A stretch of DNA of 64,000 bases. Origin: Trileptium ribeirensis (taxonomy: Eukaryota > Nematoda > Enoplea > Enoplida > Thoracostomopsidae). Shown one piece after another: positions 46,818 through 59,600 of the stretch. The stretch covers positions 1 through 64,000 of the forward strand of contig JASANE010027764.1 of the NCBI GenBank assembly GCA_030248225.1, in the 5' to 3' direction. Within the stretch, counting starts at the first letter, position 1. Every line of letters begins with the position of its first letter. The notes under the pieces were generated by a model. It ran no database searches. It saw only the letters and a program-made list of their open reading frames with translations, and was not told the origin of the DNA. The translations under genes were made by a program, and so were the position numbers.

Positions 46818-48787
46818 CAAGCCTACGGTCGTTCCTGGGTGCCATTCAATTCTATGGGAAGTTTATCCCGCATTTGTCAACGGTCGTCGCCCCAGTCAAT
46901 CGATTGACAAAGAAGGAGATTCCATGGCAATGGGGTGCCGCCGAGCAAGCCAGTTTCCAACAACTCAAGGATCTGCTGTGCACCGAGACAGTCCTCGCCC
47001 ATTACAATCCGTCCGTGCCTATTGGAATCTCGTGTGACGCATCTGAAGTAGGGATCGGAGCCGTCCTGTTCCACCGCTACGACGACGGTAGCGAGCGCCC
47101 GATCGCCTACGTTTCAAAGACTCTCACCGACGCTCAACGGCGGTACAGTCAAATCCAACGAGAAGCGTTGTCGATTGTCTTCGGCTTACAGAAGTTCCAT
47201 CAATTCCTATACGGCAACAAATTCGTCTTGGTCACCGACCACAAGCCGCTGCTCTCGCTGTTCAACCCGACCAAGGCGACGCCAGCTCTCGCTGCAAATC
47301 GTCTGGCCCGATGGTCGCATCAACTGCAGCAGTACGACTATACGATCGAATATCGGAGAACGTCAGAACATGGAAACGCCGATGTCCTGAGTCGTCTCCC
47401 CAGGGGGTCCGACATTAAGTTCGACAAAGATGAAGGCGAAGCAGACGTCGACACAGTCTGCCAAATTAGAACGATAAGCCTTCAGGTTCGACCAACCGAT
47501 GCACAATCAATGGCCAACGAATCCGCGAAGGATCCTGTTATCTCCCAACTCCTACGCTTTGTGAGGGAAGGATGGCCGTGCGACAAATCTATCGGCGCGG
47601 GTCGGAGTTCAGAGTCCGTCAACGACTACCGCAAGCTGGCCAATTCACTGTCGACACTCCATGGTTGCTTGCTGTACGGTTCCCGGATCGTGGTTCCAAC
47701 AACCCTTCGCCGTTCCGTCCCCCAGATCCTGCACACAGGTCATTTCGGAATACAACGAATGAAGCAGTTGGCTCGTACAGCCGTTTATTGGCCAGGACTC
47801 AACAGCGACATCACGGACGTTTGTCGCTTGTGCGAGGGATGTTCCGCACATCAAAACGCTCCGTCCAATGCGACGATTCATCCGTGGATGATGCCCGAAA
47901 AGCCATGGAGTCGGGTTCACATTGACCACGCGATCAACTTCATGGGCAGCAATTGGTTGATATTGGTCGATGCGTACTCCAAATATCCGTGCGTTTATCC
48001 GACTTCCTCGATTTCCTCAGCCACGACAATCGCTCTACTTCGGGATGCATTTGGCCATTTTGGATATCCTCATACCATAGTGTCCGACAATGGTACCTCA
48101 TTTTGCTCGGAAGAATTTCAATCCTTTTGTCACGACAAAGGAATTGTTCATCTGACCGGGGCGCCGTATCACCCTGCCACCAACGGAGCAGCCGAACGTA
48201 TGATTCAAACGTTCAAACAGGCCATCCGCAAGTCATCGCTTCCAGTCAAAGAAGCACTGCACGATTTCCTCATTCAGTATCGCCGCACACCGTTGGAACC
48301 GGGGTTGTCTCCCAGCGAGCTGCTGAATGGACGGCAAATCCGTAGCAAGATCGACACCTTGCTGCCATCACCGCCACATGTCGCTCAAGGTCGTCAATCC
48401 CGAGATGCCGCCAAATCCCAGGACAATGCGAAAGTGGGCCGCATCGCTCAAGGCTATGCTATCGGGTCTGCATGCTATGCCCTCTATTGCGGTCCCCGAC
48501 GTGATCGACAAGCCCGGTGGGTTCCGGCCGTCGTCACAATGGTGCTCGGGCCCCGCAGCGTCAACGTTCGAGTGCTCCCGCGAGGTCCGATCTGGCGCCG
48601 CCATATCAACCAACTCCAACCGCGTGTCATCAGCGATGAAGATGGCGAGCCCGGGTTCACTCCGGTGTTTGCTCCAACGACGCCGACGGCTGAAGTGGCT
48701 CCGATTCAAACCGATCCGGAGTATGGGCCGGACAATCCACGCCGGTCAACCCGACAGCGACGACCCCCAAAACGAGACTGCTGCTAA
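46688..48787 (+). CDS. pol: Gypsy pol, second frame (RT end, RNase H, integrase)
   Basis: Continues the polyprotein one frame over, from about 46710 (SKVEYLGHTMSNDGI). The RT/RNase H connection is SFLGAIQFYGKFIPHLS. RNase H follows (SCDASEVGIGAVLF, TDHKPLLSLF, GNADVLSRLP). Integrase has an HHCC zinc domain (HTGHFGIQRMKQL, CRLCEGC), catalytic Asp in HIDHAINF and SDNGTSF, Glu in HPATNGAAERM, and a C-terminal WRRHINQLQP module. The overlap at 46688-46817 is a frameshift of one base, not a designed overlap. The first Met is internal, so it is not a true start. Apart from this single lesion the protein looks intact. Confidence 0.88.
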   Translation: MSFGEMSFAQSKVEYLGHTMSNDGIAKGPKVDAVREMPPPHDVASLRSFLGAIQFYGKFIPHLSTVVAPVNRLTKKEIPWQWGAAEQASFQQLKDLLCTETVLAHYNPSVPIGISCDASEVGIGAVLFHRYDDGSERPIAYVSKTLTDAQRRYSQIQREALSIVFGLQKFHQFLYGNKFVLVTDHKPLLSLFNPTKATPALAANRLARWSHQLQQYDYTIEYRRTSEHGNADVLSRLPRGSDIKFDKDEGEADVDTVCQIRTISLQVRPTDAQSMANESAKDPVISQLLRFVREGWPCDKSIGAGRSSESVNDYRKLANSLSTLHGCLLYGSRIVVPTTLRRSVPQILHTGHFGIQRMKQLARTAVYWPGLNSDITDVCRLCEGCSAHQNAPSNATIHPWMMPEKPWSRVHIDHAINFMGSNWLILVDAYSKYPCVYPTSSISSATTIALLRDAFGHFGYPHTIVSDNGTSFCSEEFQSFCHDKGIVHLTGAPYHPATNGAAERMIQTFKQAIRKSSLPVKEALHDFLIQYRRTPLEPGLSPSELLNGRQIRSKIDTLLPSPPHVAQGRQSRDAAKSQDNAKVGRIAQGYAIGSACYALYCGPRRDRQARWVPAVVTMVLGPRSVNVRVLPRGPIWRRHINQLQPRVISDEDGEPGFTPVFAPTTPTAEVAPIQTDPEYGPDNPRRSTRQRRPPKRDCC

Positions 48788-48822
48788 ATCGCTTTATGGA
48801 CCTCCCAAAGCTGGTCGGGAGG

Positions 48823-49099
48823 TGTTATGCTATGCACAACCAAACAGCATGAACACTGTTCAAGACTGATGACGAAAATCTGATGTAATCAGGATGAAAT
48901 CTGATGCAATACAGACATTGCGTGGGCGTTGTTGCATCATCCTGTATGATGCAACACTTCTTGTATTTAAAGCGGTGATCATTCAGTTTTGCTCACTTGT
49001 CATGTTTACTTTGTTGCTCAATAAAGTATAGTCGTTCCCTGACTTGTTCAAGTTGCTCATAGTTTATTCTTGTTGGTTCCTTTATACTGGAACACAACA
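48823..49099 (+). repeat. 3' LTR of the Gypsy element
   Basis: 277 bp starting TGTTATGC and ending ACACAACA, with terminal TGTT/AACA inverted ends. It starts 36 bp after the pol stop, directly after the purine-rich GGTCGGGAGG. It contains TATTTAAA (48964-48971) as a possible TATA box and AATAAA (49020-49025) as a poly(A) signal. The following GATAT may be the target duplication, but the 5' partner is missing. Confidence 0.8.
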
Positions 49100-50466
49100 G
49101 ATATGGCTCAAAGCTCGACAGCGACTGGCTTCTAAAAATTTGGACCTACAGCACTAAACATCTGAAAAAATTTGGCGGACAGAAATAATTTCACACATTT
49201 TGGAAAAATACTCCAAAACCAAATTTCGTTAACTACACTGGAAAAAACAAATATAGCAACCAAGTACTAGCTATCTTAGACAAACGTGCGCATATAGCAC
49301 TACGCTACCAAAATTTCTGGAACTACAACAACAGTATATTTGGATTTCAGACATCAATGCGGATGTTTGGACCAAAACCGTATAACAAAAACATTTATTT
49401 CACAAAATTCGCTAATTTTAGCTAAAATCTTAATTTATAATTAGCTTAGTCAAATGTTTGGCCGAAGCTCATTAATATGGGTTGGCTGAAAGTAAATGTA
49501 TTGTCTTATCCGGAACAATTTAAACGATTTGGACGGTTCCAGCGTTACGGACCGCCATATTTTAAGACCGGTCTGATCATGCTATGGGACGTAAACTGTC
49601 ATCACTAAAGCACTGGGTAACAGCAATTGATTACTATATCAAAGCAAAATAAACACGCATAAAAGCTGTGAGACTAAGCAATTTAAATTTTATGACAAAA
49701 TATCCGCGTCCAACATTGATTTTTGTATACTGCTGCATATTCCCAGATTTTAACAAGTTTGCCGAAATTACTGGCTTTTCAACAGAATTCTAAGTAACCG
49801 AACTATTGATAGCAACCAAAATAAAAATTTCGGAACGCAAACTCTATTAGTATATATATACATCTGGTTGCAACGACTAAAAGTGGCTGCTCACAGTATT
49901 GAAGTTTATGAGTATACTAGAATTTAAAATAATTATAGCAACGACCATGAAATATTTTTAGGGTTTTAGAATAATGTAATTTGAAATTACAGAAATGCTG
50001 TTTTTTAAGTTTTTAAGTGACACACTTTTAGTCTGTCACAAAACATTTACCAGATTTCAAAGGAGAAGCCATAGAGCCCATTACATAGTATAACTTCATT
50101 TGTTTTTACATGCTACAACGGTCCATACGAAATTGCGTCCGCTGTTATGAAATTACGTCCGTCTACGATAGAAGAAATTTCGTGCGTCCGCATCTGCACT
50201 TCTTCTGTTGGTGATATTATTTCTTAACACAGCAATTACAAGAATAAAATAATAACAAGATTGGCGAAAATTACACACCTCACATTCATACATAGTATCC
50301 ATCTAAACAGGAAGATACAAATCGTCTGCGGGTCTTTTTATGGAATTACAACTAAAAAGTCAACACTGTTATTTACGTTGACCAAAACAATAAGGCATTT
50401 CATCGTTTTCATAGCCAGTTGGTTACGAAAATCTGAATGTTTCAAAAACACCGTATCCAAAAGTGC
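49100..50466. other. Non-coding stretch between Gypsy element and TMED exon
   Basis: AT-rich with no supported gene. If the p24-like gene has a further 3' exon on the minus strand it could lie here, but I could not identify one. Confidence 0.4.
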
Positions 50467-50682
50467 CTATAATTCGTTACCGAAGCTACAGCGATAATAT
50501 GCACTAACTTGGCTAATTCCAATCAAGAATATCACAGCCGTGTAGCTTGCCGACCACCAAAGTACACGCTCATTTAAATCTTCAGCGCGTTTTCGACCTG
50601 CCGATTCGCGTAATCGATGATGTGTTTGATAATCTTCAATCTTATTCATCTTTTCATGTATTCCTTGAGCAGAAGATTCCAT
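50467..50682 (-). CDS. TMED7: p24-gamma exon: coiled coil and membrane anchor
   Basis: Starts after acceptor TATAATGTCAG with ATGGAATCT, giving TMMESS across the junction, where relatives have [16 protein letters not shown] and AEDLNERV are nearly invariant in the subfamily. It reads to TAG at 50467-50469. A donor-like GTTAGT at about codon 58 may end the exon earlier, replacing the odd [13 protein letters not shown] tail. Confidence 0.8.
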   Translation of the reverse strand: MESSAQGIHEKMNKIEDYQTHHRLRESAGRKRAEDLNERVLWWSASYTAVIFLIGISQVSAYYRCSFGNEL

Positions 50683-53600
50683 CTGACATTATAACGTATG
50701 GGTTATTATCAGAGGATTGTGAAGAAAATTTGATGAAAAAATTATTGATCGGCCCTGAATTCCCATTTATTTAAAAGACGGGTTGATCCCAATTAGTTGG
50801 ACGAAGTGCTTCTACGCAAAGCTGAGTGCGGACATATATATAGGGCGAAGCAACAGCATATTCCAACCAATGCTTGAATTTTGTTACATGTTAAGTTCTG
50901 CAAGAATTCTGTGTTTTTGTTCTTCGTGTAATAAGCGCCGTTACGTAGCTAAGTGCGAACATAAGCGCCTGTATGTTGTATATGTCCATTTTTGTAGCAC
51001 TTGTACCTGTGGGTAAGATCGACCAGCATTGCGAAAAAACACCAATGTTGTACGCTATATAGTTTACTAGTGAAGCTCGCTTACGAGCCAGAATTCGAGT
51101 GGTGAGAACAATCCCCCGAAGTCTGTTGTAGAAAGCACACACAAACAAAGCCTACACACAGTACGCAGGTGCAGCATTATATAAACCGTGAGTGATGAGT
51201 CATAGTTACGCCCGCCTCTTTTGATACCCAACGCATGCAGTAGACAAAACACCATACAGCGAGTACAAAAACAATGAACTAACAATTTAATAATTCAATA
51301 AAACCCTAAATTGACCGTGAAAAGAACGTTAAAGAATTCAAACCGACACTTGAGAAAAATCTCATTTTTCATACCAAGTATGAAGCAGAAGTGTGAAAAA
51401 TATTTACCACACAATATTTTTGACAATCGCAATGAGCTTGTTGGCCCAGAAAACCCCATATAAGACACTAAAACCAACAATAAGCATACATTTAGGTGCA
51501 TTTCCCACGGCTTTTCACCAAATATGAAATTTGGCGCCAACTATAAGCTTATAGACTCCAGATTGGGAAGTAGTTGAAAAACTTGTTATATATCATTGGA
51601 AAGCACTGGTAAAGCTACATGGAATAGGCCTATTAGTTTGCGGATACCTCGTTTACTTATTGAGAAAAGTCGCAAAAACTGGAGGGGTGCCCGAAAAATG
51701 GACCAAATGACGTCATTTTGCCCCATAACTTTTCCCACGGGAAAAAATTCAAAAATCGGGCTCCGTCACTACACCTAAATCGACTATTGCGGTTCGAATG
51801 AGCTATCTTGCATCAAAATTCGCCCAACCGTTATCGAGATCCAGGTGCGACACACACACACAGACAGGACCTCCTCAACCCCCCTCCAGAGCCAAAATTG
51901 AAAATTCTCGTTCCACTCGCTGGCCTCGCTCGCGAGTGGAATGAGCTCGCTTCGCTCTCTCATTCCACTCGAATTCAATTATGTTTTTTATGATATTTTA
52001 AATTTGGGTATAAAGACACCTGCACGTGTAAATAATTGTTATAATCCATTACAGACTGTTCCAAATAAAATCGATTGGTCAACAAGATAAATGATTGGCG
52101 ATCTGGCAAGTACTTTTTTACAGCCCATGTGTTACTGTTATTAGCTCGGTAACTATGTTAAATGTATCATTCATGAAAACACTTTAAAAATTTGCGCGAC
52201 TGGTATTTCGTTGAAACAAAGCGAACGATTCGAATATACAACATAGGTGTCAAAGTTGGGTGTGGGTATGCCAAGGGTCTAACCAAAAAATCTCCCAATT
52301 TTTACCGTTAATTTCCCCATTTTCTCTTAAAATTTTTGTAATATTACAGCACATAATAACTCAAATTTTCCGCAGGCCTTCGCCTAGGGAGTAAGGGTAT
52401 GTGATACCCCAGCGGGTCGAACACTCAATGGGGACACCAACGAACAACTATGATATGCATGTTTTTACATAATATTTACATAATAATATACGTACAAAAT
52501 ATCGTACTGGTATCTTACTGGCTCCCGACGATGCAGGGCGCCATCGCCATTTGAACTCGGCTCGCCCATACGTCAAGATCGGCAGCCGCGGACATCATCA
52601 CATGGAAAGCGTCGCGAGACCACCTACGCCATAGAATGTCACCGATAGCGGACTCCGTCTTGCACTGGACAGTTCGTTCCCCGTCACGAATGCTCTGCCT
52701 CTTGGTCCTTTCCAATCGACAGGTAATGCAAAAAGTGTCATCTTAGGGAACAGGTCATTTTTCATGCGCAGCGCATAGCCGAGGCAGCTGAGACACCGCT
52801 GCTTTACGATATAGTCTTTGGCACTGCCGTCGAATACTCTCGTTAGGAATATGATCTCCGCACGAGAAGCCAAAGATACGGCGGTAACAAATCATCTCCA
52901 AGACACAATCGGCTGACTGTCGCTTTCTCTAACTACCCACTTTCCACCCGCATGCAAGAGGCACGTCATGACGGCCGCCAGAAGAACTTTTAGCTTCGTT
53001 TTCAGCATAATCTCTGCGCCACCACAGAACTTTATGCTGCAGTAGCAGTATATGTATATACATAGTCAACGGCAATTCCAGCAGTACAGTCGAAAAAACA
53101 AGCAATTAAAATCACTAGCTGGACTGTATAAACATTAAGAAAGCCAGATTACGCCAAGCTACTGGTAGATTCGCTACAAGCCAGATCGGTAAATATTGCT
53201 ACAGCGTCTGAACATAGGCTTCCTGGTATTGGAATAAAGAAATGTACCATCCTATCTGTGATACTTACAATGATTACACGCTATTTAATTCTGGTGCATT
53301 AGATAACGAAGGGCAGGGTGCTGGAGGTGTTGGAGTTGTAATCAACGAGAGGACAAGCAAGTGCATATTGTCGTGGGAGCCCACAAGTCGTTCGATTACA
53401 CTAAGGCCCGAAACCTCGTGTTGTTGCTGTTTATGCTCCAAGAGATGAGGCAAACCCAGTGGAGAAGAACTTGTTCCAAGAAGAATTAGCGGATGTCCTG
53501 AGAGAAAAAGCCTCGGAAGAGACTTTGTTGTGGTCGCCGGAGACAGTAGGACATCAAAGCTGCCAAACGAAACTTGTCTTGACAATTTCTCAATCGGCAG

Positions 53601-56600
53601 GCTTACTGGCAATGGACTAAAATAGGTTCCTTTTCCTGAAACCAACTCGTTGTTTGCTGCAAAACTAAGTTCAAACATCGTCGACGGCACGCGGAAACGT
53701 GGCACTCGCTAAACGCAATGTATTGAAGCCAAACAGACCACTGCTTCTTAAAGACTTCAGTAAAAGATTGGAGAAGTTACTGGGGCAACTAACAGAACGC
53801 ACTGATCATGCTGTTGTTCTGATGACGGTTCGCATAAAGCTGACAATCATCTAGGCAATCAAAAACAATACAGCAATTCGTATTGACACAACAAGGTTTG
53901 CTGCCTACGATTGTCATCATTGATTGCATCTGAAGGTTCGGAATCGCCATGTACTTGTGCCTGGGCAGCACGACGTCGACATACATCTGAAAGGTATCGC
54001 TGATGCCATGGTGATACAGATCAAAAGGTTTTTGAAGCGGAACCGGGCGAAAAAGATCGAGCGGGTATCCGCCGACGCTCTGTCTGATGCTACTAAACTC
54101 ATGCTACAAATGACGTAGCTCCAAAGTCCATACTAACTAGTTACTCTATCGTGATTGCTGAACGTAGTGAAGCATAGGCATCAGGACAAAAAATAGGTAT
54201 CAGCATTTATCATTTTACTATGAAATAAAAGCATCCAGAGAAAAAACTCGAAAGTTAAGATAAAAATAACATTGTTTCCGTGAAGGGTACCAAGATGGGG
54301 CAAAACCCACATTTTGAACCCTGACCCAGACCCCAAATCAAAAAACACTCGGTGATGTACACGGTAAATAGACTATGTCGATTCCAAGATCATGAAAATC
54401 GATTAAGTCGTTCCCGAGTCATGACCGATCATTCACACACAGAAAGAATTTAAAATATTTCACCCTGCAACACACAATCTCCACTACGTTCTGAAGAAAT
54501 CGTTATACCGCAGGTTCAAAGAAGAAGCGAGTGCCTACTGAAACAATACCGCATGTAAGCTAACCCATTACAACCAAGATGGCGACTACACAAAATTCTT
54601 CAGTCTACGGAAAAAGGTGACCGCCAAACTACCAATAAGTGAACCGGCTCAGGCTCTTTTCTTCGCCACCTAGCCGCCTGGAGCACAGTTGAGCGTTGAA
54701 ATCGTCAGCTAATACTATTAAGTCCAATTTACAGCGCTTATCTTTATATAGCGGGACTTTCTCTTCATAGTCGCGTTATCCGTCGAGACATAGACACTCA
54801 CTACAATCAGATTGACCGGCGAAGAGTGGAACCGCATGTTACAAATACGGTGGCCATGACAAATCCATTGAACGATGAAGTCGACCATGTTTCGGCGAAT
54901 CAGGTGTCGAAGGTGGCTCCACGACGATTGTTTTACTCATGCGCAATCTAATATCGGATACCCGGTAGATGTTTCCAACAACCATCCGGAACAGGGATGG
55001 GTGTATCCCAGACAGACGTCAGGCTCGGCTGGTTACTGTTCCGGCTATTGTTTTGCCGAAACTACAACTCAATTTCACGTCTTTTAGATATCTGCATGGC
55101 GAAATTAAAAAACTAATTTCATTTTCTATTTAAAATTCGCTAACAAAATAAACTAAAGTGCAGCACTAATTATTGACGCTATTTGTGCAACAAAACTAAA
55201 TATTTTATGTTTTTATGTTCACTTTGGTACCATCAATTAACTTTTTAATTTCCCAACAGCATTATCTCTACCTCTACTAAACAGATTATAGGGCAAAGAG
55301 ATAACGCTAACCAATGAAACACTAAACATATAATTTTTGAAGTACCCTTAATCCAGAATTTGCTAGCTATTTGACACTCCCCAACCGTTCAACGAGACAA
55401 ATACCTGCTACCAATTGTGTTTTTATCCGTTGAGAGCACAACACAAAGCAATTGCGGGATTTAACATTGCTGAAAATTGATAACACTAGTAATTCGAATT
55501 TATGTCTTCACCGCCTAATTCGAGGATGGGTCTCAGGTACCACACTGAGCGTCTTCGACACTCGTAAAAGACGATGACAGGCAAATGTATATTATTAACA
55601 CAAACAGTGGCTGTAAATTTTCGGTACATATAATGGATTGTCCCTATAAATATGGAAAAGAAGAGCTTCTTGCAAGGTGGGGGCAAGGAGAAACATCGAA
55701 GCAATATCAAATTTTGTGAAAACTGTGAAATTTGTCTTTTTTAGTTTAGTTCCACTATATAGGATAATTTTACAAGCATTTTATCCTGATTTTTTTCAGA
55801 GACTGTAGTGCCCTAGTACTTACTGAATTGGCTGTTTTTATGTAACTAGAATTCATCGTATCAAGCTACCCCAAAAAATATGAATCCACTATAGCTTTCT
55901 ATATACAATTAGAAAAATGCCATAATTTCACAATCTTGTTACCGAAATTTGGATTTATAACATCGTGAAGCACATCATAGAGCTAATGACGATGTTAAAA
56001 ATATTGAAACCAACGCGTTTAACGTGTTTCAATATCCCCATATTCCCACGATCCTGTCCAACAAACAAGATGTTCATTAATAATTGCTTTTGTTTTACCA
56101 TAAAGCCTATGTTCCTGTTTCAGTTCCGACTAATTCAGTTCAAATTACTCATTGACATGTATATACGTATTCTGAGAATAACCGTAACCTGCGACAGGAA
56201 CCATCCATTTGAACCGGGTCCGGAACCTGGTCTTCGAAACTTATATAGTAAAACAGACGAAAAAAGAAATGAAGCTACTGTGAATTTAAAATGTATTAAA
56301 AAAATTTTAACATAAAACTTAATGTTTTGCGATGAGATTATTGCCCCTCTGAAACTGTGAAGAGCGTGAAGAAGCTAATAATGTTTATTTATCGATCAAG
56401 ATAACTTTTTGAACTCCCAGAGCAAAGAATACTTTCCGCTATGCAGCGTTGTGTAAACTGCGTCAAACTGAATGTTATTGTAACGCATGGAGCGTAGACT
56501 AGACAATTTCGCTCTGTCTTCAGTGTCGAGTGGCCTCCATTTACTTGACATACGTTTGTTATATAAATTATTCCTTATGGAAAGTTAAAATTATTTGTTC

Positions 56601-59600
56601 ATATGCTTCTAAAAGAAATAAAAGAAAATAGGCTAATTTTCTGATCAGTGGTAAGAGACATTGTTCAGGGTAGCGTTGCGTAAGCAGTGCCCATCAACTT
56701 GATGACGATTTTCTGATCAGAATGCTATAAGCGAGACAAACTATAATACTGCACGCATGCTTAAATAAATACACTTGCCAATACATTTCCAAGAACCTAG
56801 CTTCTGGCTGCTTTGCTGACAATAGACAAAAAGAAAAGGCTAAAAAGTAGCACGCGGAGATTCAATATCAATGAATCCATTGCGTCCGCTCATCATACTA
56901 TTAACTATGTGCACTACAACCAAATCAAAGGCTGAAAAAAATTTCATTGAAAATTCTCATAAAATTCATCTTTTTGTTGAGAATGTGAACTTCATGACAT
57001 CCCTAACCTTAAGGGTTCTGCTGAAAGCAATATCAACGACGTCTCTACTAAATATTTCCAGCCTAGTCTCGGTATACCTAATACAACTGTATAAGAAATG
57101 CTCAGAAGTTTCATCAACATTACACCATGCACAAGATGGACTTTCTACCATTCCTATAGTAAACATATGCTTATTTAGCCAACAGTGTCCTGCTACAACC
57201 TGCAAATACTGTCTCAGCTTATCTTTGGTCTACCGGGTGAGATGCCTATTTTGCTGCCTTCTGGCACAAGTATATGAGACTTGGTTTGCCTGCAACCTTT
57301 CACATCCAGCCATCTTCTGAGAAACTTTCTATGTATCCACGCTTCAACTACAGTCACAACTTCTCTTTGCGGAACGGGGCCCTATCAGACGAATAATCTC
57401 TATTTGGTGTATCAATCTCCCATGATCTCTTCTCTGCAAACCTGTATCCATAATCACTCGGAAACTTCAAAATCTGCAGCGATTAGTCCTCCTTATGAAT
57501 AAAGGCCTGATGATTGACAGATTTATTAACCCTTGATCCCCAAATACGGGTTACTCGATATAAACAGACAATTCCTTCTCTTTGGACTTCCAAGTTTGCA
57601 GAGGGAATGTTCAAAATCGCCTCTTAGCCCATAGTCGGAGTTGACCTCATGGCACCAGAGATTATAAGGCAGGCCATCCTGGTAATCTTTCTAACCTTTT
57701 TCATATAAAATTTCACCTTCATTCTATGCCACCACACTGCAGCCCCATGACACAAAATAGGGAATACTACAGTTTTGTACACAAACTTGACAGAGGCCGG
57801 ACTAAGCACCAAAGTCTTTCCAATTGCAGTTCTACAGACCATCATGGATCTTATTCCTTTGGAAACAGCTGCCTCAATATGACATTTCCATAAAACCTTC
57901 TGGTCCAATATCACACCAAGATATTTCACCCTGTCTTCGACTGCTCTTTCCTGTCCATACATTGCTATCTTGATGTTTCTCGCAGCCTTACTTCTGCTCT
58001 TTGTGAAGAAAACAATACTGCTTTTCTGTGGGTTAAATACTAACGCTCTAGCAGTACACCACACTTCTATCTTGTTAAGCACTGATTGCAGCCGATCTGC
58101 AGCTGTCTGAACGTTCTTGCTTGCAGATAGAGTAGCTATATCATCTGAATATGCCTGTACGTGAACATGTGTACTATTCAGCTTCACGAGTAGATCATGA
58201 ACTACGAATATCCAAAAAAGGGGTGAAAAAACTCCGCCTGGTGGGCTACCTCTAGTTGTTCGAAATCGAACTGATTCACTTCCAATAGTGCCTGTACTCC
58301 ACCTATGCTCTAACAATGCTAATATCCAGTTCCTCACAACTGAGTGGACACCAACTCGCTTCAAGGCTATATCAAAAGCATTGGGTAGTGTGCTATCAAA
58401 AGCTCCACCAATATCTCGAAAGACCCCAATAATGTGCTTGCTTGCCGCAAAACCATCCTCCACCTAGGAGACCAGTTGATGTAGAGCTGTAGTAGTACTC
58501 TTCCCGGACTGGTATGGATGCTGGTGTGGATGTAGCTTACTAAAAATCTGACGTCGCAAACATCTATCAACAAGTCTCTTTAATCCTTTCAAAACGAAGG
58601 ATGTAAGGCAAATCGGTCTATAGCTTTTTACCTCTTCATAATCATATTTCCCTGGCTTCGGGATGAAAATAACCCTAAACTCCATCCACGCTAGGGGTAT
58701 GTATCCTCGTGCTAGCGACGTTCTATAAATCAGTCTCAGCACCGGTACTAGCTTTTCAAAGGATACTACACGATCTACAAATCTACAATTGATCAACCGT
58801 GGGTCTTCTTGCCTAGACGAACATTACCTCTCACTTCATCCCTGAAACAAACAGGGAAATGGTTTCTAATCAGACAGACCAACGTGTCTGTATCAGTGTC
58901 CGTAAAACTCCCATCCTCTACTTAATTCTATTTAAAAGGCTAGCCTTGGTATAGGAACAGATTTTCACAAGTGCTGTTTCTCTAGTATTCTCCACTTGCT
59001 CAAAATCTTTACCACGATCTTCTTTTAGAATCCTTAATTTCTTTCTTATACAACCGTTGAAGTGCCCTGTATCTATTCCAATTATAAGCTCCTCCACGCT
59101 CAACTGCATGTCTATACAACTTCCTCAAACTATCTAGTCTTGCGCAGCACCAACTAGGTTTGGTGCCCCGTTGCTCTGTCACTGGACAAGACTCCAGCTA
59201 AGCCTGTGACACATGTTACGTTACTCCAATAGATACTGATTTACAAAATTCGCAAGCACACTGACTGGTGCTTGGCAATATTTATGTTAGCCAATGTTAC
59301 AGCTAATTACTTCTAAATAATCAATACTCTGTTATGCATGTCAAGTTATATACAGGTTCAATTTTACCGCAGATTTCTGAATGTGCAAAACAGCTGCTAC
59401 AAGCAAAGACCTGGCTTTGTTTTGTTAACAAGTTTCCGCAGGATCAGATGAAAAATTCCTAATACAATTACTTTCACAGGGCAATTTGCTGAGTTAATCA
59501 TTTCTTAGGTTTGGTTGTATAGAAACTTGATCATTTTGTATATATAAAACATATTTGAACCACAGATCTAGCAAAAATGTGGCAATTTTAAACCGGAAAT

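Larger units (their letters stand above)
44943..49099 (+). mobile_element. Ty3/Gypsy LTR retrotransposon, 5' end missing
   Basis: Gag (partial), protease, RT, RNase H and integrase in standard order with intact active sites and one frameshift, followed by a 277-bp 3' LTR. No 5' LTR is visible; the T-less tract takes its place. Its base composition (GC-rich, CG-containing codons) differs from the AT-rich surroundings, as expected for a recent arrival. No Env ORF lies between integrase and the LTR. Confidence 0.88.
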
